A DNA stretch of 64,000 nucleotides from Arthrobacter sulfonylureivorans (lineage in GTDB: Bacteria > Actinomycetota > Actinomycetes > Actinomycetales > Micrococcaceae). This document shows, piece by piece, positions 43,835 to 51,991 of the stretch. The DNA is taken from the NCBI GenBank assembly GCA_004000035.1, contig RJAE01000014.1, forward strand, positions 1 to 64,000. Reading direction: 5' to 3'. The notes beneath the pieces were generated by a model. That model saw only the letters and a list, made by a program, of their open reading frames with translations, did no database searches and was not told where the DNA came from. Both the position numbers and the translations under genes were made by a program. Within the stretch, counting starts at the first letter, position 1. Every line of letters begins with the position of its first letter.

Positions 43835-44821
43835 CTACAGCAGTTCGGCGCGCAGTTGAGCGGCGGACTTGGGGGAGAGCAGGCCGGGCGGGACGTCGAA
43901 GACGGTGACGGCGCCGAACTGGCCCTGCTGGTTCAGCCGGTGCACTGCCCGGGCGTAGGCCACCAGGACGCTGGCGGTAAACTCGGGGTTGCTCTCCAGG
44001 GTGAGGCCGTACTCGATGACCTGGGCGTGGGCGTCGCTGGTGTTGCCGCTGCGGATGGTCATGCCCCCGTGCGGCATGGCGCTGTGGTCGCGGGCCAATT
44101 CTTCGGCGGTGATGAAGTGGACTTCGGTGTCGTACTGGTCAAAGTAGTGCGGCATGGTCACGATGGCCTCGCGGACCGAAGCGGGGTCGGCGCCGTCGGC
44201 CAGCACCACGAAGCATTCGCGGGTGTGCTTCTGCCGCGTTTCCAGCTGAGGGCGGCTGCCGTTGCGGACCTGCTCGATGGCGGCCTCGGACGGCAGGGTG
44301 TACTGGACGCCGGCGGCCACACCGGGTACCCGGCGGATGGCGTCGGAGTGGCCCTGGCTGAGACCACGTCCCCAGAATGTGTAGGTGTCGCCGTCGGGCA
44401 GCAGGGCTTCGCCGTAGACCCGGTTGATGGAAAACATCCCGGGGTCCCAGCCGGCCGAAATCAGCGCGGTCTTCCGCGCGGCGCGCGCCGGGGCATCGAC
44501 GGTTTCGAAGTACTCCGGGATGCGGGCATGCGTGTCGAAGCTGTCCACCGTGTTGAAGCGGGCCGCCATGACCGGTCCCTGCTGCGGCAGGTCCTCCTTG
44601 GAGCCGCCGCACAGGATCAGCACATCGATGCGGTCCTCATGCTCGGCGAGGTCATCCATGGCGTGCACGGAGGTCTCGGCGCGCAGCGTGGCCACCTCTG
44701 CTGGATTCCGCCGGGTAAAGACCCCAATCAGCTGCATGTCTGGGTTCTTGGCCACCGCGGCCTCCACGCCGCGGCCCAGATTTCCGTAGCCGGCAATACC
44801 AATGCGAATCGATTCACCCAA
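43835..44821 (-). CDS. ddh: meso-Diaminopimelate dehydrogenase
   Basis: This NADPH enzyme makes meso-diaminopimelate directly from tetrahydrodipicolinate by reductive amination, supplying lysine and possibly peptidoglycan. The 328-residue protein has the N-terminal Rossmann motif IGIAGYGNLGRGVE, SFDTHARIPEYF, SAGWDPGMFSINR and WGRGLSQGHSDAIRR, all typical. It begins with TTG at 44821 preceded by GAGGA. It heads toward the secreted-protein block, and its 3' end is duplicated at 37972. cysE lies upstream. Confidence 0.95.
   Translation of the reverse strand: MGESIRIGIAGYGNLGRGVEAAVAKNPDMQLIGVFTRRNPAEVATLRAETSVHAMDDLAEHEDRIDVLILCGGSKEDLPQQGPVMAARFNTVDSFDTHARIPEYFETVDAPARAARKTALISAGWDPGMFSINRVYGEALLPDGDTYTFWGRGLSQGHSDAIRRVPGVAAGVQYTLPSEAAIEQVRNGSRPQLETRQKHTRECFVVLADGADPASVREAIVTMPHYFDQYDTEVHFITAEELARDHSAMPHGGMTIRSGNTSDAHAQVIEYGLTLESNPEFTASVLVAYARAVHRLNQQGQFGAVTVFDVPPGLLSPKSAAQLRAELL
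43836..43880. repeat. Right copy of the direct repeat in the ddh 3' end
   Basis: The 24 bases 43836-43859 are identical to 37972-37995, and the following CGGACTTGGGG also matches. The repeat includes the last codons and stop of ddh. The two copies bracket three secreted-protein genes. Confidence 0.8.
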
Positions 44822-44867
44822 GGCTCTGTCCTCTCGTCAGGTTCAACGGTTTGTCAGGCAGTGGGTG

Positions 44868-45476
44868 TTAGATCCACATCGCCGGATCGATGTATTCGGC
44901 CGGGTCCACGGCGGGCTTGGTTTCGCGCTGCGGGTCCCGGTGCCGGAAGGTGGCCGGAATGCCGGTGATGATGGATTCCGGCGGGGCGTCCTTGACCACC
45001 ACGGCGTTGGCCCCGATGGCGCTGTCCGCACCGATGACCACGGGTCCCAGCACCTTGGCGCCGGCGCCGATGACCACGCGGTCGCCGATGGTGGGATGGC
45101 GCTTGACCTTGGCCAGCGAACGGCCGCCGAGGGTGACGCCGTGGTAGATCATCACGTCCTCACCGATCTCCGCGGTTTCGCCGATCACCACGCCCATGCC
45201 GTGGTCGATGAAGAACCGGCGGCCGATGGTCGCACCGGGGTGGATCTCGATGCCGGTCAGGAAACGGCCAGCCTGCGAGATCAGCCGGGCCGGCAGCCGC
45301 AGCGACGGGTTGGCCCACATTTTGTGGGTCAGCCGGTGGATCCAGATGGCGTGCAATCCGGAGTAGGCCAGAAAATTCTCCACGCGGCCCCGGGCCGCCG
45401 GGTCGTGCGACCGGGCGGCCTCGAGGTCTTCACGCAGTCGCGCTAGGAAACCCATGTGCTCTTTCTGATCGGACAT
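44868..45476 (-). CDS. cysE: Serine O-acetyltransferase
   Basis: CysE acetylates serine with acetyl-CoA, the first step of cysteine synthesis. The 202-residue product is of the short EpsC/CysE type: a helical head ([20 protein letters not shown]) and a left-handed beta-helix of hexapeptide repeats ([41 protein letters not shown]). The catalytic Asp-His are in [12 protein letters not shown] and the second His in IYHGVTLGG. The C-terminus extends with [17 protein letters not shown]. It lies downstream of cysK on the same strand with a 56-base gap, so the two are probably cotranscribed. Confidence 0.96.
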   Translation of the reverse strand: MSDQKEHMGFLARLREDLEAARSHDPAARGRVENFLAYSGLHAIWIHRLTHKMWANPSLRLPARLISQAGRFLTGIEIHPGATIGRRFFIDHGMGVVIGETAEIGEDVMIYHGVTLGGRSLAKVKRHPTIGDRVVIGAGAKVLGPVVIGADSAIGANAVVVKDAPPESIITGIPATFRHRDPQRETKPAVDPAEYIDPAMWI

Positions 45477-45532
45477 CGCGCCGCGGGCAGCCCGGAAAAC
45501 GGCCGCCGCCCGTCTGGCGCAGGGAAGCTAAT

Positions 45533-46468
45533 TTAGCCGCGGATGTCGTCGTACAGGAGCGTGGAAATGTAGCGCTCACCGAAGTCGGGCACCACGGCCA
45601 CGATCAGCTTACCGGCGTTCTCCGGCCGTTTGGCCACTTCCAGCGCCGCCCAGACTGCAGCACCGGAGGAAATGCCGCCGAGGATGCCTTCCTTGATGCC
45701 CAGCTCGCGCGCGACGGCGACCGACGCCGACGTCGGGGCATCCAGAACTTCGTCGTAGATGCTGGTGTCCAGCACCTCCGGAATGAAGTTGGCGCCGAGG
45801 CCCTGGATCTTGTGCGGACCGGGGTTGCCGCCGGTGAGGATGGCGGAGTCTTCCGGCTCGACGGCGATGATCTGGACGCTGGGCTTGCGCTCCTTGAGCA
45901 GGCCGCCGGCGCCGGTGATGGTGCCGCCGGTGCCGATGCCGGCCACCAGGATGTCCACCTTGCCGTCGGTGTCGGCCCAGATTTCCTCGCCGGTGGTGGT
46001 GCGGTGGATCAGCGGGTTGGCCTCGTTGGCGAACTGCTGCGCCCAGATGGAGTTCTCGGTGTTGGCCACGATTTCCTTGGCCTTCTCCACGGCACCGCGC
46101 ATGCCCTCGGAGCCCGGGGTCAGCACAATCTCGGCACCGAAGGCGCGCAGCATCACGCGGCGTTCGGTGGACATGGTCTCCGGCATGGTCAGGATGACCT
46201 TGTAGCCCCGGGCCGCGCCGACCATGGCCAGCGCGATGCCGGTGTTGCCGGACGTGCCCTCCACGATGGTGCCGCCCGGCTTCAGGGCTCCGGCCTTTTC
46301 GGCGGCGTCAACAATGGCCACACCGATCCGGTCCTTCACCGAGTTGGCCGGGTTGTAGAACTCCAGCTTCACGGCCACCTGGGCCGGCAGGCCTTCGGTG
46401 AGCCGGTTCAGGCGCACCAGCGGGGTGCGTCCTACAACCTGGGTGACGTCGTCGTAAATCGGTGCCAT
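45533..46468 (-). CDS. cysK: Cysteine synthase (O-acetylserine sulfhydrylase)
   Basis: This PLP enzyme makes cysteine from O-acetylserine and sulfide. The 311-residue protein has the PLP lysine in [14 protein letters not shown] (near residue 43), the substrate loop [12 protein letters not shown], the phosphate-binding [13 protein letters not shown], and the C-terminal [16 protein letters not shown]. It begins at ATG 46468 and is followed by cysE. The CysE-CysK pair can form the cysteine synthase complex; the CysE C-terminus here ends in Ile, as is usual for that interaction. Confidence 0.97.
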   Translation of the reverse strand: MAPIYDDVTQVVGRTPLVRLNRLTEGLPAQVAVKLEFYNPANSVKDRIGVAIVDAAEKAGALKPGGTIVEGTSGNTGIALAMVGAARGYKVILTMPETMSTERRVMLRAFGAEIVLTPGSEGMRGAVEKAKEIVANTENSIWAQQFANEANPLIHRTTTGEEIWADTDGKVDILVAGIGTGGTITGAGGLLKERKPSVQIIAVEPEDSAILTGGNPGPHKIQGLGANFIPEVLDTSIYDEVLDAPTSASVAVARELGIKEGILGGISSGAAVWAALEVAKRPENAGKLIVAVVPDFGERYISTLLYDDIRG

Positions 46469-46556
46469 GGGTGTTCCTGCCTTCTGGCCCGGAGGCCGCT
46501 ACAGCGATGGGAGTAACAAAACTTCTTTCAGCCTAGTCAGGGCGCTGAGCGGCCTG

Positions 46557-47081
46557 CTATGCGATGAGCCATTCGGCGTAATATTTACGGGCCTTGGCCA
46601 GCTTGGGATTGATGATCACCTGGCAGTAGCCGACGTGGGGATACTTGGCGTAGAAGTTCTGGTGGTATTCCTCCGCCGGGTAGAACTCCGGCAGCCGGAC
46701 CACCTCGGTCACGATCGGATCCCGCCAGTCCGCCTGCGCCCGTTCGATCGCCGAAACGAAGGTCTGCTTCTGCTCGTCATCGATGTAGAACATCGACGAG
46801 CGGTACTGCGTGCCGACGTCGTACCCCTGGCGGTTCAGCGTGGTGGGGTCATGCGAAGCGAAAAACATGCCCAGGATCACGTCCTCGGGGACCACCGTCT
46901 CGTCGAACGTGACCGCGACGACCTCGGCATGACCGGTGGTTCCGGCGCAGACCGCCTCATAGGACGGGTTCTTCACAGCGCCGCCGGTATAGCCGGAAAC
47001 CACTTCCGTCACACCGCGGGTCATGTTGTACACCGCGTCCAGGCACCAGAAGCAGCCACCGCCAAGCACAAAAGTCTTCAT
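46557..47081 (-). CDS. msrA: Peptide methionine sulfoxide reductase MsrA
   Basis: MsrA reduces methionine-S-sulfoxide in proteins. The 174-residue protein has the catalytic GGGCFWCLDAVYN motif near the start, GVTEVVSGYTGG, and the downstream TGHAEVVAVTFDE and DVGTQYRSSMFYIDDEQ segments. No C-terminal MsrB fusion is present, so the product handles one stereoisomer. The gene has a short gap to cysK and is divergent from the nif3-like gene. Start ATG 47081; its ribosome site is weak. Confidence 0.96.
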   Translation of the reverse strand: MKTFVLGGGCFWCLDAVYNMTRGVTEVVSGYTGGAVKNPSYEAVCAGTTGHAEVVAVTFDETVVPEDVILGMFFASHDPTTLNRQGYDVGTQYRSSMFYIDDEQKQTFVSAIERAQADWRDPIVTEVVRLPEFYPAEEYHQNFYAKYPHVGYCQVIINPKLAKARKYYAEWLIA

Positions 47082-47182
47082 GGGTTAAACAATGTCATGG
47101 ACCCCTCGAATGTTCCCGGGGCTTAAGTCTTACGCTCAGGGCGTGTGGGCGGGCCCGCGGCGGATGGGGTAGAAAAGGACTT

Positions 47183-48193
47183 ATGGTCGACGACGAACTG
47201 CTCCGCACCGGGGACACCGAAGCCCCCGCGGGATCCACACCCTCAGCGGGAACTGACACCCCGGCGGGAACTGAAGACCCTGCGGGCGCGGAAACCCCCG
47301 CGGGAACTGAAGACCCTGCGGGCGCGGAAGCCGCCGCGCCGGACGAAGCGCAGCCGAAGACGCCGGTCCTTGGCGACGTACTGCTGGCCATCGAGGAACT
47401 GTGGCCCGAATCGCTGGCCGAGCAGTGGGACGCCGTGGGTCCCGTCGTCGGACGGCCGTCGGCCGACGTACGGAAGATCATGTTCGCCGTGGATCCCACG
47501 GCCGACGTGATCACCGAAGCCATCGAATGGGGCGCTGACCTGCTGCTCACGCACCACCCGCTGCTGCTGAAGCCGGTCAATTCGGTGGCAGCCTCCAGCT
47601 TTAAGGGCGACGCCGTGCACCGGCTGATCGAGAACGGCTGCGCCTTGGTCACCGTGCATACCAACGGGGACAGCGCCGTGGGCGGCGTCTCCGATGTGCT
47701 GGCCGATGCCCTCGGCCTGCAGGATGTGCGGCCGCTCTCGCCCGCCGACAACGGTCTGCCGGAAGAAGGCATCGGACGCGTCGGGGAGCTGGCAGAAGCC
47801 CGGACTCTGGGCGAGTTTGCCGAGCAAGTGTTCAGCATCCTGCCGGCCGTCGCCGGGGGAGTGAAGGTGGCCGGCGACCGGAACGGAATCATCCGCAGCG
47901 TGGCCGTCTGCGGCGGCGCCGGCGACTCGCTGTTCGACCAGGTCCGGGCATCCCGCGCGGACGTGTATGTCACGGCAGACCTGCGCCACCACCCCGCCTC
48001 GGAGGCGCGCGAAGGAACGGTGGAAGGCCGGCCGTACCTGATCGACGTCTCGCATTTTGGCAGCGAATGGCTCTGGCTGACCCCTGCGTCCGTGGCGCTG
48101 GACAACGTCCTGACCGACCAGGGCTACACGGTGGAAGTGAAGGTCAGCATGACCAACACCGACCCGTGGGATTTCGTCCTCACACCGGGCTAA
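47183..48193 (+). CDS. Nif3-like dinuclear metal center protein with repeat-bearing N-terminus
   Basis: The 336-residue protein belongs to the Nif3/YqfO family (homologs of type 2 GTP cyclohydrolase; true role unclear). Metal ligands are seen in LLLTHHPLLLKPV, VTVHTNGDSAVGG and near the end in DVSHFGSEW. The first 52 residues are an Ala/Gly/Thr/Glu/Pro-rich tail with a 12-residue unit (GTEDPAGAE core) repeated. The DNA copies at 47265-47293 and 47301-47329 are identical over 29 bases. The conserved domain starts near residue 60. ATG 47183 is preceded by AAAAGGA. Confidence 0.9.
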   Translation: MVDDELLRTGDTEAPAGSTPSAGTDTPAGTEDPAGAETPAGTEDPAGAEAAAPDEAQPKTPVLGDVLLAIEELWPESLAEQWDAVGPVVGRPSADVRKIMFAVDPTADVITEAIEWGADLLLTHHPLLLKPVNSVAASSFKGDAVHRLIENGCALVTVHTNGDSAVGGVSDVLADALGLQDVRPLSPADNGLPEEGIGRVGELAEARTLGEFAEQVFSILPAVAGGVKVAGDRNGIIRSVAVCGGAGDSLFDQVRASRADVYVTADLRHHPASEAREGTVEGRPYLIDVSHFGSEWLWLTPASVALDNVLTDQGYTVEVKVSMTNTDPWDFVLTPG

Positions 48194-48267
48194 CAGCGCC
48201 GGGTCCGGACGGTAGGCTAGGACGAAGCTGAACCGCAATGGTTCCGCAGCGTGTTGAAAGGACGTAC

Positions 48268-49008
48268 ATGGCGAAGGCACCGGCTTCCGAGCAACTGAGG
48301 CTGCTCGACCTGCAGGCACTCGATGGCAAGCTCACTCAATTGAGCCGCCGCGCTGCAGCCACTGCCAAGAACGCCGAGATCGACGCGCTGGTGGAGAAGC
48401 TGGCCGCCGCCGACTCGTCGCTGGTCTCCCTGAACACCGAGATCGCGGACACCGAGCGTGAACTGAAGCGCGCCGAAGCGGACGTGGAGACCGTCGAATC
48501 GCGAATCGAACGCGACCAGAAGCGGCTGGACAGCGGATCGGGCACGCCCAAGGACCTCACCGCGCTGCAGCACGAACTGGTCTCGCTCAACAAGCGCCGC
48601 AGCGACCTGGAAGACGTTGAGCTGGAAGTCATGGAGCGACTGGAGACGCTTCGGACCCGCCACACCGAGCACCAGCAGGCCAACGACCAGTTGCGCGAGG
48701 AATTGTCCGGCCTGGAACGTACCCGCGACGATGAACTCGCCGGGATCGAAAACGAACGCGGCACGGTGTCCGCCGACCGCAAGGAACTGGCCGGCAGCTT
48801 CGAACCGGCCCTGCTGGCCGTCTACGAAAAGACTCTGGCCCACCGCGGCATCGGCGCCGCCCGCCTGTTCCACGGCAAGTCCGAAGGCTCCGGCATGCAG
48901 CTCAGCGCCGGCGACCTGGCCGACATCCGCAAGGCCGCCGCCGACGACATCGTCTTCTGCCCCGACTCCGGCTGCATCCTCATCCGCTCGGAGGAGTGGG
49001 GCAGCTAG
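48268..49008 (+). CDS. Coiled-coil protein of the CT398/zinc-ribbon family
   Basis: The 246-residue protein is mostly long coiled coil (about residues 25-185) followed by a C-terminal domain. The family normally ends with two CxxC pairs forming a zinc ribbon. Here the position of the first pair is HGKSEGSGMQ, without cysteine, and the second is FCPDSGCILI, so the ribbon is incomplete. In related families these proteins may act as adapters or RNA-associated factors; the function is not established. The ATG at 48268 is chosen for GAAAGGA upstream, and the gene follows the nif3-like gene closely, as is typical. Confidence 0.88.
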   Translation: MAKAPASEQLRLLDLQALDGKLTQLSRRAAATAKNAEIDALVEKLAAADSSLVSLNTEIADTERELKRAEADVETVESRIERDQKRLDSGSGTPKDLTALQHELVSLNKRRSDLEDVELEVMERLETLRTRHTEHQQANDQLREELSGLERTRDDELAGIENERGTVSADRKELAGSFEPALLAVYEKTLAHRGIGAARLFHGKSEGSGMQLSAGDLADIRKAAADDIVFCPDSGCILIRSEEWGS

Positions 49009-49046
49009 CCTGCACCTTCGAGTAGCGCGCCACGCGGAGGCGGCAC

Positions 49047-50036
49047 CTACTGGCTGTTTTTTGTTGACGGGAGCCAGCCCAGGTTGCCGAGCTTGCCCTC
49101 GATGACGCGCCGCAGGACCGCATACCCCTCCGCATTCAGGTGCGCACCGTTGCTGGACAGACTGGGTGGCTTGTTGCCCTTAGCCTGTTCGATCAGGTCC
49201 TCCGGCGCCGGATGGACGCCTGTCATCTCCCAGATCCCTCGGTGTGTCAGCAGGCGGTCCAGATCCAGGTACCGCGGACCGTACCGAGTCTTCAGGGAGT
49301 CATTGACACGGTAGATGCGCCGTCGCACGGGCGACGATGCGTGCGTCCCTGTATTGACGAAATGTCCCCAGACCAGCACGTGTCCGCCGGCGGCGGAAAG
49401 CCACTCGTCGGCCGCGTGGGTCCACTCGATAACGGTGTCCGGGTCGGTCGTGGCATGGTGTTTGCCGGTGAGATTGTTCTTGCCAATGCTCAGGTGGCTG
49501 ACGCCGCCCCGGAACTCATCGCCCTCGGCGGGGATGAACGGTGTTCCGTCAGGGATCCGCGTGCGATTGCCGGGCTGGCTCCGGCGGAAGCTGTAGCCAG
49601 GCTGTGCGCCGTGGGCCTTGGATAGCTTCCCTTGGATGCCCGCGAGGGCGCCCGCAGCGCTGAACGATGCAGCATCCTTGGGGCTCATCGACGGTGAGGA
49701 CAGGAGGACGGCGCCGGAAGCCGGAATGACACCGGCGTCAACGCGCGCCGGCCGGGACCCGAGCCGCGCGAGGATCTGTTCTGCGGTCTGACCGCCGGCG
49801 CCTCCATTGTAGTACGTCATTCCGTAGGCAGCGGCCAGGAGCGCCAAATCCGGGGACATTCCTGCAGCGGTCGAGGAACCCCAGCAGGCCATCTCCGGCG
49901 CGCCGGAGCGGGCGGGGCCGGCCGTCATCAGCGCCGCAGGATGGCCTGAGAGGTCGGCGGCTACCGCACAGGGGACCGCGGCCAGTACCAGGCCCAGGAC
50001 GGCCCGGCGCCGGACGGGGTGCTGAATCGAGGACAG
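49047..50036 (-). CDS. Secreted SGNH-type hydrolase, probably initiated at CTG
   Basis: The reading frame continues upstream of the first ATG (49928). From the CTG at 50036 it encodes an ideal signal peptide: MSSIQHPVRRR then AVLGLVLAAVPCAVAA, and the strongest ribosome site in the region (AGGGGAGG) lies four bases before that CTG. Starting at 49928 would remove the signal. The mature protein has CWGSSTAAG as the likely nucleophile block (family consensus GDS), GGAGGQTAEQIL, HVLVWGHFVNTG and SSNGAHLNAEGYAVL with the catalytic His. The substrate could be an ester on a surface glycan. It is followed on the same strand upstream by two Asp2-like genes. Confidence 0.62.
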   Translation of the reverse strand: MSSIQHPVRRRAVLGLVLAAVPCAVAADLSGHPAALMTAGPARSGAPEMACWGSSTAAGMSPDLALLAAAYGMTYYNGGAGGQTAEQILARLGSRPARVDAGVIPASGAVLLSSPSMSPKDAASFSAAGALAGIQGKLSKAHGAQPGYSFRRSQPGNRTRIPDGTPFIPAEGDEFRGGVSHLSIGKNNLTGKHHATTDPDTVIEWTHAADEWLSAAGGHVLVWGHFVNTGTHASSPVRRRIYRVNDSLKTRYGPRYLDLDRLLTHRGIWEMTGVHPAPEDLIEQAKGNKPPSLSSNGAHLNAEGYAVLRRVIEGKLGNLGWLPSTKNSQ

Positions 50037-50157
50037 GGTGCCTCCCCTACGGTCACGTCAGCAGTGGCAATGCCCCCGGTCACCGATGAACGGCGGCTTC
50101 GAGTGCACGCCCAATATAAGCCTTAAGGACCATGCGGATAAACACAGGCGGGGCTGG

Positions 50158-51921
50158 TCAGCGCATTACCAGGCGGGACAGTCGGCGTCTGATCCTGCGC
50201 CTGATCCTCCGCTGCAATTCCCTCGGCCGAACCGACCCCAAGCCTCGGCGCCGCAGGGGAGCGGTGTCACACAGAGTGGCCGTTGTGCCGGTGTCGGCGG
50301 TCCGGATCTGAACGGTTTTGCCGGTGGGGAGGGTGTAGAGTCCGCCGGCGCAGCTGAGGCTGACGGCGGCGTGGTAGGTTCCCGGCGGCAGCGCGGAGAT
50401 ATCCACGCCGGCGCCCTTGCGGGTGCCGAAGTGCGCGCCGGAGTAGTCGCTCAGTCCGTCGCCGAAGACGTTCGTGTCCCCGCGGAAGCCGCCGGCTGCC
50501 AGCGGAAAGGCGTGGGTGCCGGCGGGCCCGTGCAGCACCAGGTAGTAGCGGGCGGCTTTGCTGTCGGGGACTTCCATGCCACGGACGGCGAAGTCCCCGT
50601 CCAGGTGCACGCGCTGCCCGCGCGCCCAGCTGGTGCGCAGCCGGAAGTAGGCCTCCTGCGGCGCGGTGCCGAGGACCGGCCGCACATCCAGCACGGCGCC
50701 GCCGGGCCGGGTGCGGAAGCGGTAGAGCCGTCCGTCCCGCTGCGATTCGGCCTGAAGCGGCGTGCCCGAGGTCAGCGGCAGCTCGGCCTCCCGGTCCGGG
50801 GCCATCAGCCGCAGCCGCAGCTCGTACGATCCCGCCGGCAGCCCGGCCAGCTCAATGCCGCGTTTGTCCGGGGACGTGAACTTCGCCAGTTTGTAGTCGC
50901 AGGCGGTTTCCTCGTAGTACCTGAAAGAGATCGCCGGATCACTGGCGCCGGCCAACTCGTGCTCCTGCCGGATCCCATCGCCGGAGAGGACAAGCATGGC
51001 GGCCAGCGAAGCGCGGCTCTTGATGGTGTGCCCGCGCAGAAACCCCACGCCCTCCGGGAAAAACACCGAGCCGGACAGCCGCACTCCGGTGAGATGGGCG
51101 ACGGCGGCGCCGGTTTCCCGCTGCCGCGCCAGCACCTCGCTGCGCAACTGGGACGGCATCCGATTGCCGTTGCGCACCGCGCCGAACCGCGGCGGGGTGT
51201 TGTCGGCCACTGCGGCCATGATGGAGAGCATCAACGGCAGGTTGTAGCGGATTTCCCCGGCATGGTCCCAGACCAGGTCCGAGTCCGTCTCGACGTAGTT
51301 GAAGTTCGGGTACTTGGCGAACAGCGGGAGCGCCCGGCCGGTCTGTGCGGCGTGGGACTGGTCCTGCAGGGAACTGAAGAGGTAGATGTTCTTGTCCGTG
51401 CCCTGGTCCGCGGCAACGGCGTCCGGAATCAGGGCGTCGAGCAGTTCCTGCTCCCGGTCCCCGCCGTCCCCGGTCATGTGCGCAAAGGTCTTGGGTCGGT
51501 TCCGGCGGGTGTGCGTGCCGACGTAGACCTGCGGGGCGCAGGCGATGATATTGCCGAAGTTGTACTTGATCCCGTAGTACAGCGCAGGGAAACCGCCCTT
51601 GGAGATTCCCGCCAGCGTGCATTCGCTCCGGCTCAGGCCCAGCCGCTGCAGCTCCGCGTCGATCAGCGCTATCACTGCATGCTCGACGGCGAAGTCCATG
51701 TCCCGGCACAGCGTGTAGGCGGGCTGCGGCCCGAACTTGTCCTTGATCCACAGCCAGTTGGCCTGGTTCTCCTGCGTGGACTGACCGTCGAAGTCGTAGG
51801 TGTCCCGCGGCCGGAGTCCCGTGAACATGACGATCAGGTGGCGCCGGTCCTGCTTGGCTTCGCGCGTCTTGTATTCCACGAGGACGCCGTTGTGCAGAAA
51901 GTCCTGTTCACGTTGGGGCAT
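50158..51921 (-). CDS. Asp2-like alpha/beta-hydrolase protein, paralog A
   Basis: The 587-residue protein starts at ATG 51921. Residues 1-300 form an alpha/beta-hydrolase fold with nucleophile elbow GISKGGFPALYYG, HLIVMFTGLRPRDTY, and a Lys/Asn-rich strand region. This resembles Asp2 of accessory Sec systems, an O-acetyltransferase acting on glycans, and similar proteins of teichoic-acid clusters. Residues 300-587 are beta-rich with TGVRLSGSVFF, YELRLRLMAPDRE and GDFAVRGMEVPDSKA. Its C-terminal 150 residues match paralog B far better than the rest does. No signal peptide or membrane segment is evident. The tail is Arg-rich. Confidence 0.78.
   Translation of the reverse strand: MPQREQDFLHNGVLVEYKTREAKQDRRHLIVMFTGLRPRDTYDFDGQSTQENQANWLWIKDKFGPQPAYTLCRDMDFAVEHAVIALIDAELQRLGLSRSECTLAGISKGGFPALYYGIKYNFGNIIACAPQVYVGTHTRRNRPKTFAHMTGDGGDREQELLDALIPDAVAADQGTDKNIYLFSSLQDQSHAAQTGRALPLFAKYPNFNYVETDSDLVWDHAGEIRYNLPLMLSIMAAVADNTPPRFGAVRNGNRMPSQLRSEVLARQRETGAAVAHLTGVRLSGSVFFPEGVGFLRGHTIKSRASLAAMLVLSGDGIRQEHELAGASDPAISFRYYEETACDYKLAKFTSPDKRGIELAGLPAGSYELRLRLMAPDREAELPLTSGTPLQAESQRDGRLYRFRTRPGGAVLDVRPVLGTAPQEAYFRLRTSWARGQRVHLDGDFAVRGMEVPDSKAARYYLVLHGPAGTHAFPLAAGGFRGDTNVFGDGLSDYSGAHFGTRKGAGVDISALPPGTYHAAVSLSCAGGLYTLPTGKTVQIRTADTGTTATLCDTAPLRRRGLGSVRPRELQRRIRRRIRRRLSRLVMR
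50291..50750. repeat. 460-bp segment nearly identical to 52113-52572 (paralog gene conversion)
   Basis: The two segments encode equivalent C-terminal parts of the Asp2-like paralogs at a constant 1822-base offset with no indels noted. Similarity falls sharply at both ends, at about 50290 and 50751. Confidence 0.8.
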
Positions 51922-51991
51922 GCCTGCGAAGCTACTGCGCCCGGATGAACGCCGGGGAAACACCTGCCGGCCGCGGGGTGCGGAGCCGAAG

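Noticed and set aside
44822-46556. Riboswitch or S-box leader before cysE or cysK
   Set aside because: The gaps are only 56 and 88 bases and show no conserved riboswitch core.
50038-51948. Plus-strand frame of over 600 codons opposite the Asp2-like paralog A
   Set aside because: Gly/Arg/Val-rich antisense translation without domains, arising from the GC-rich third positions of the real gene.
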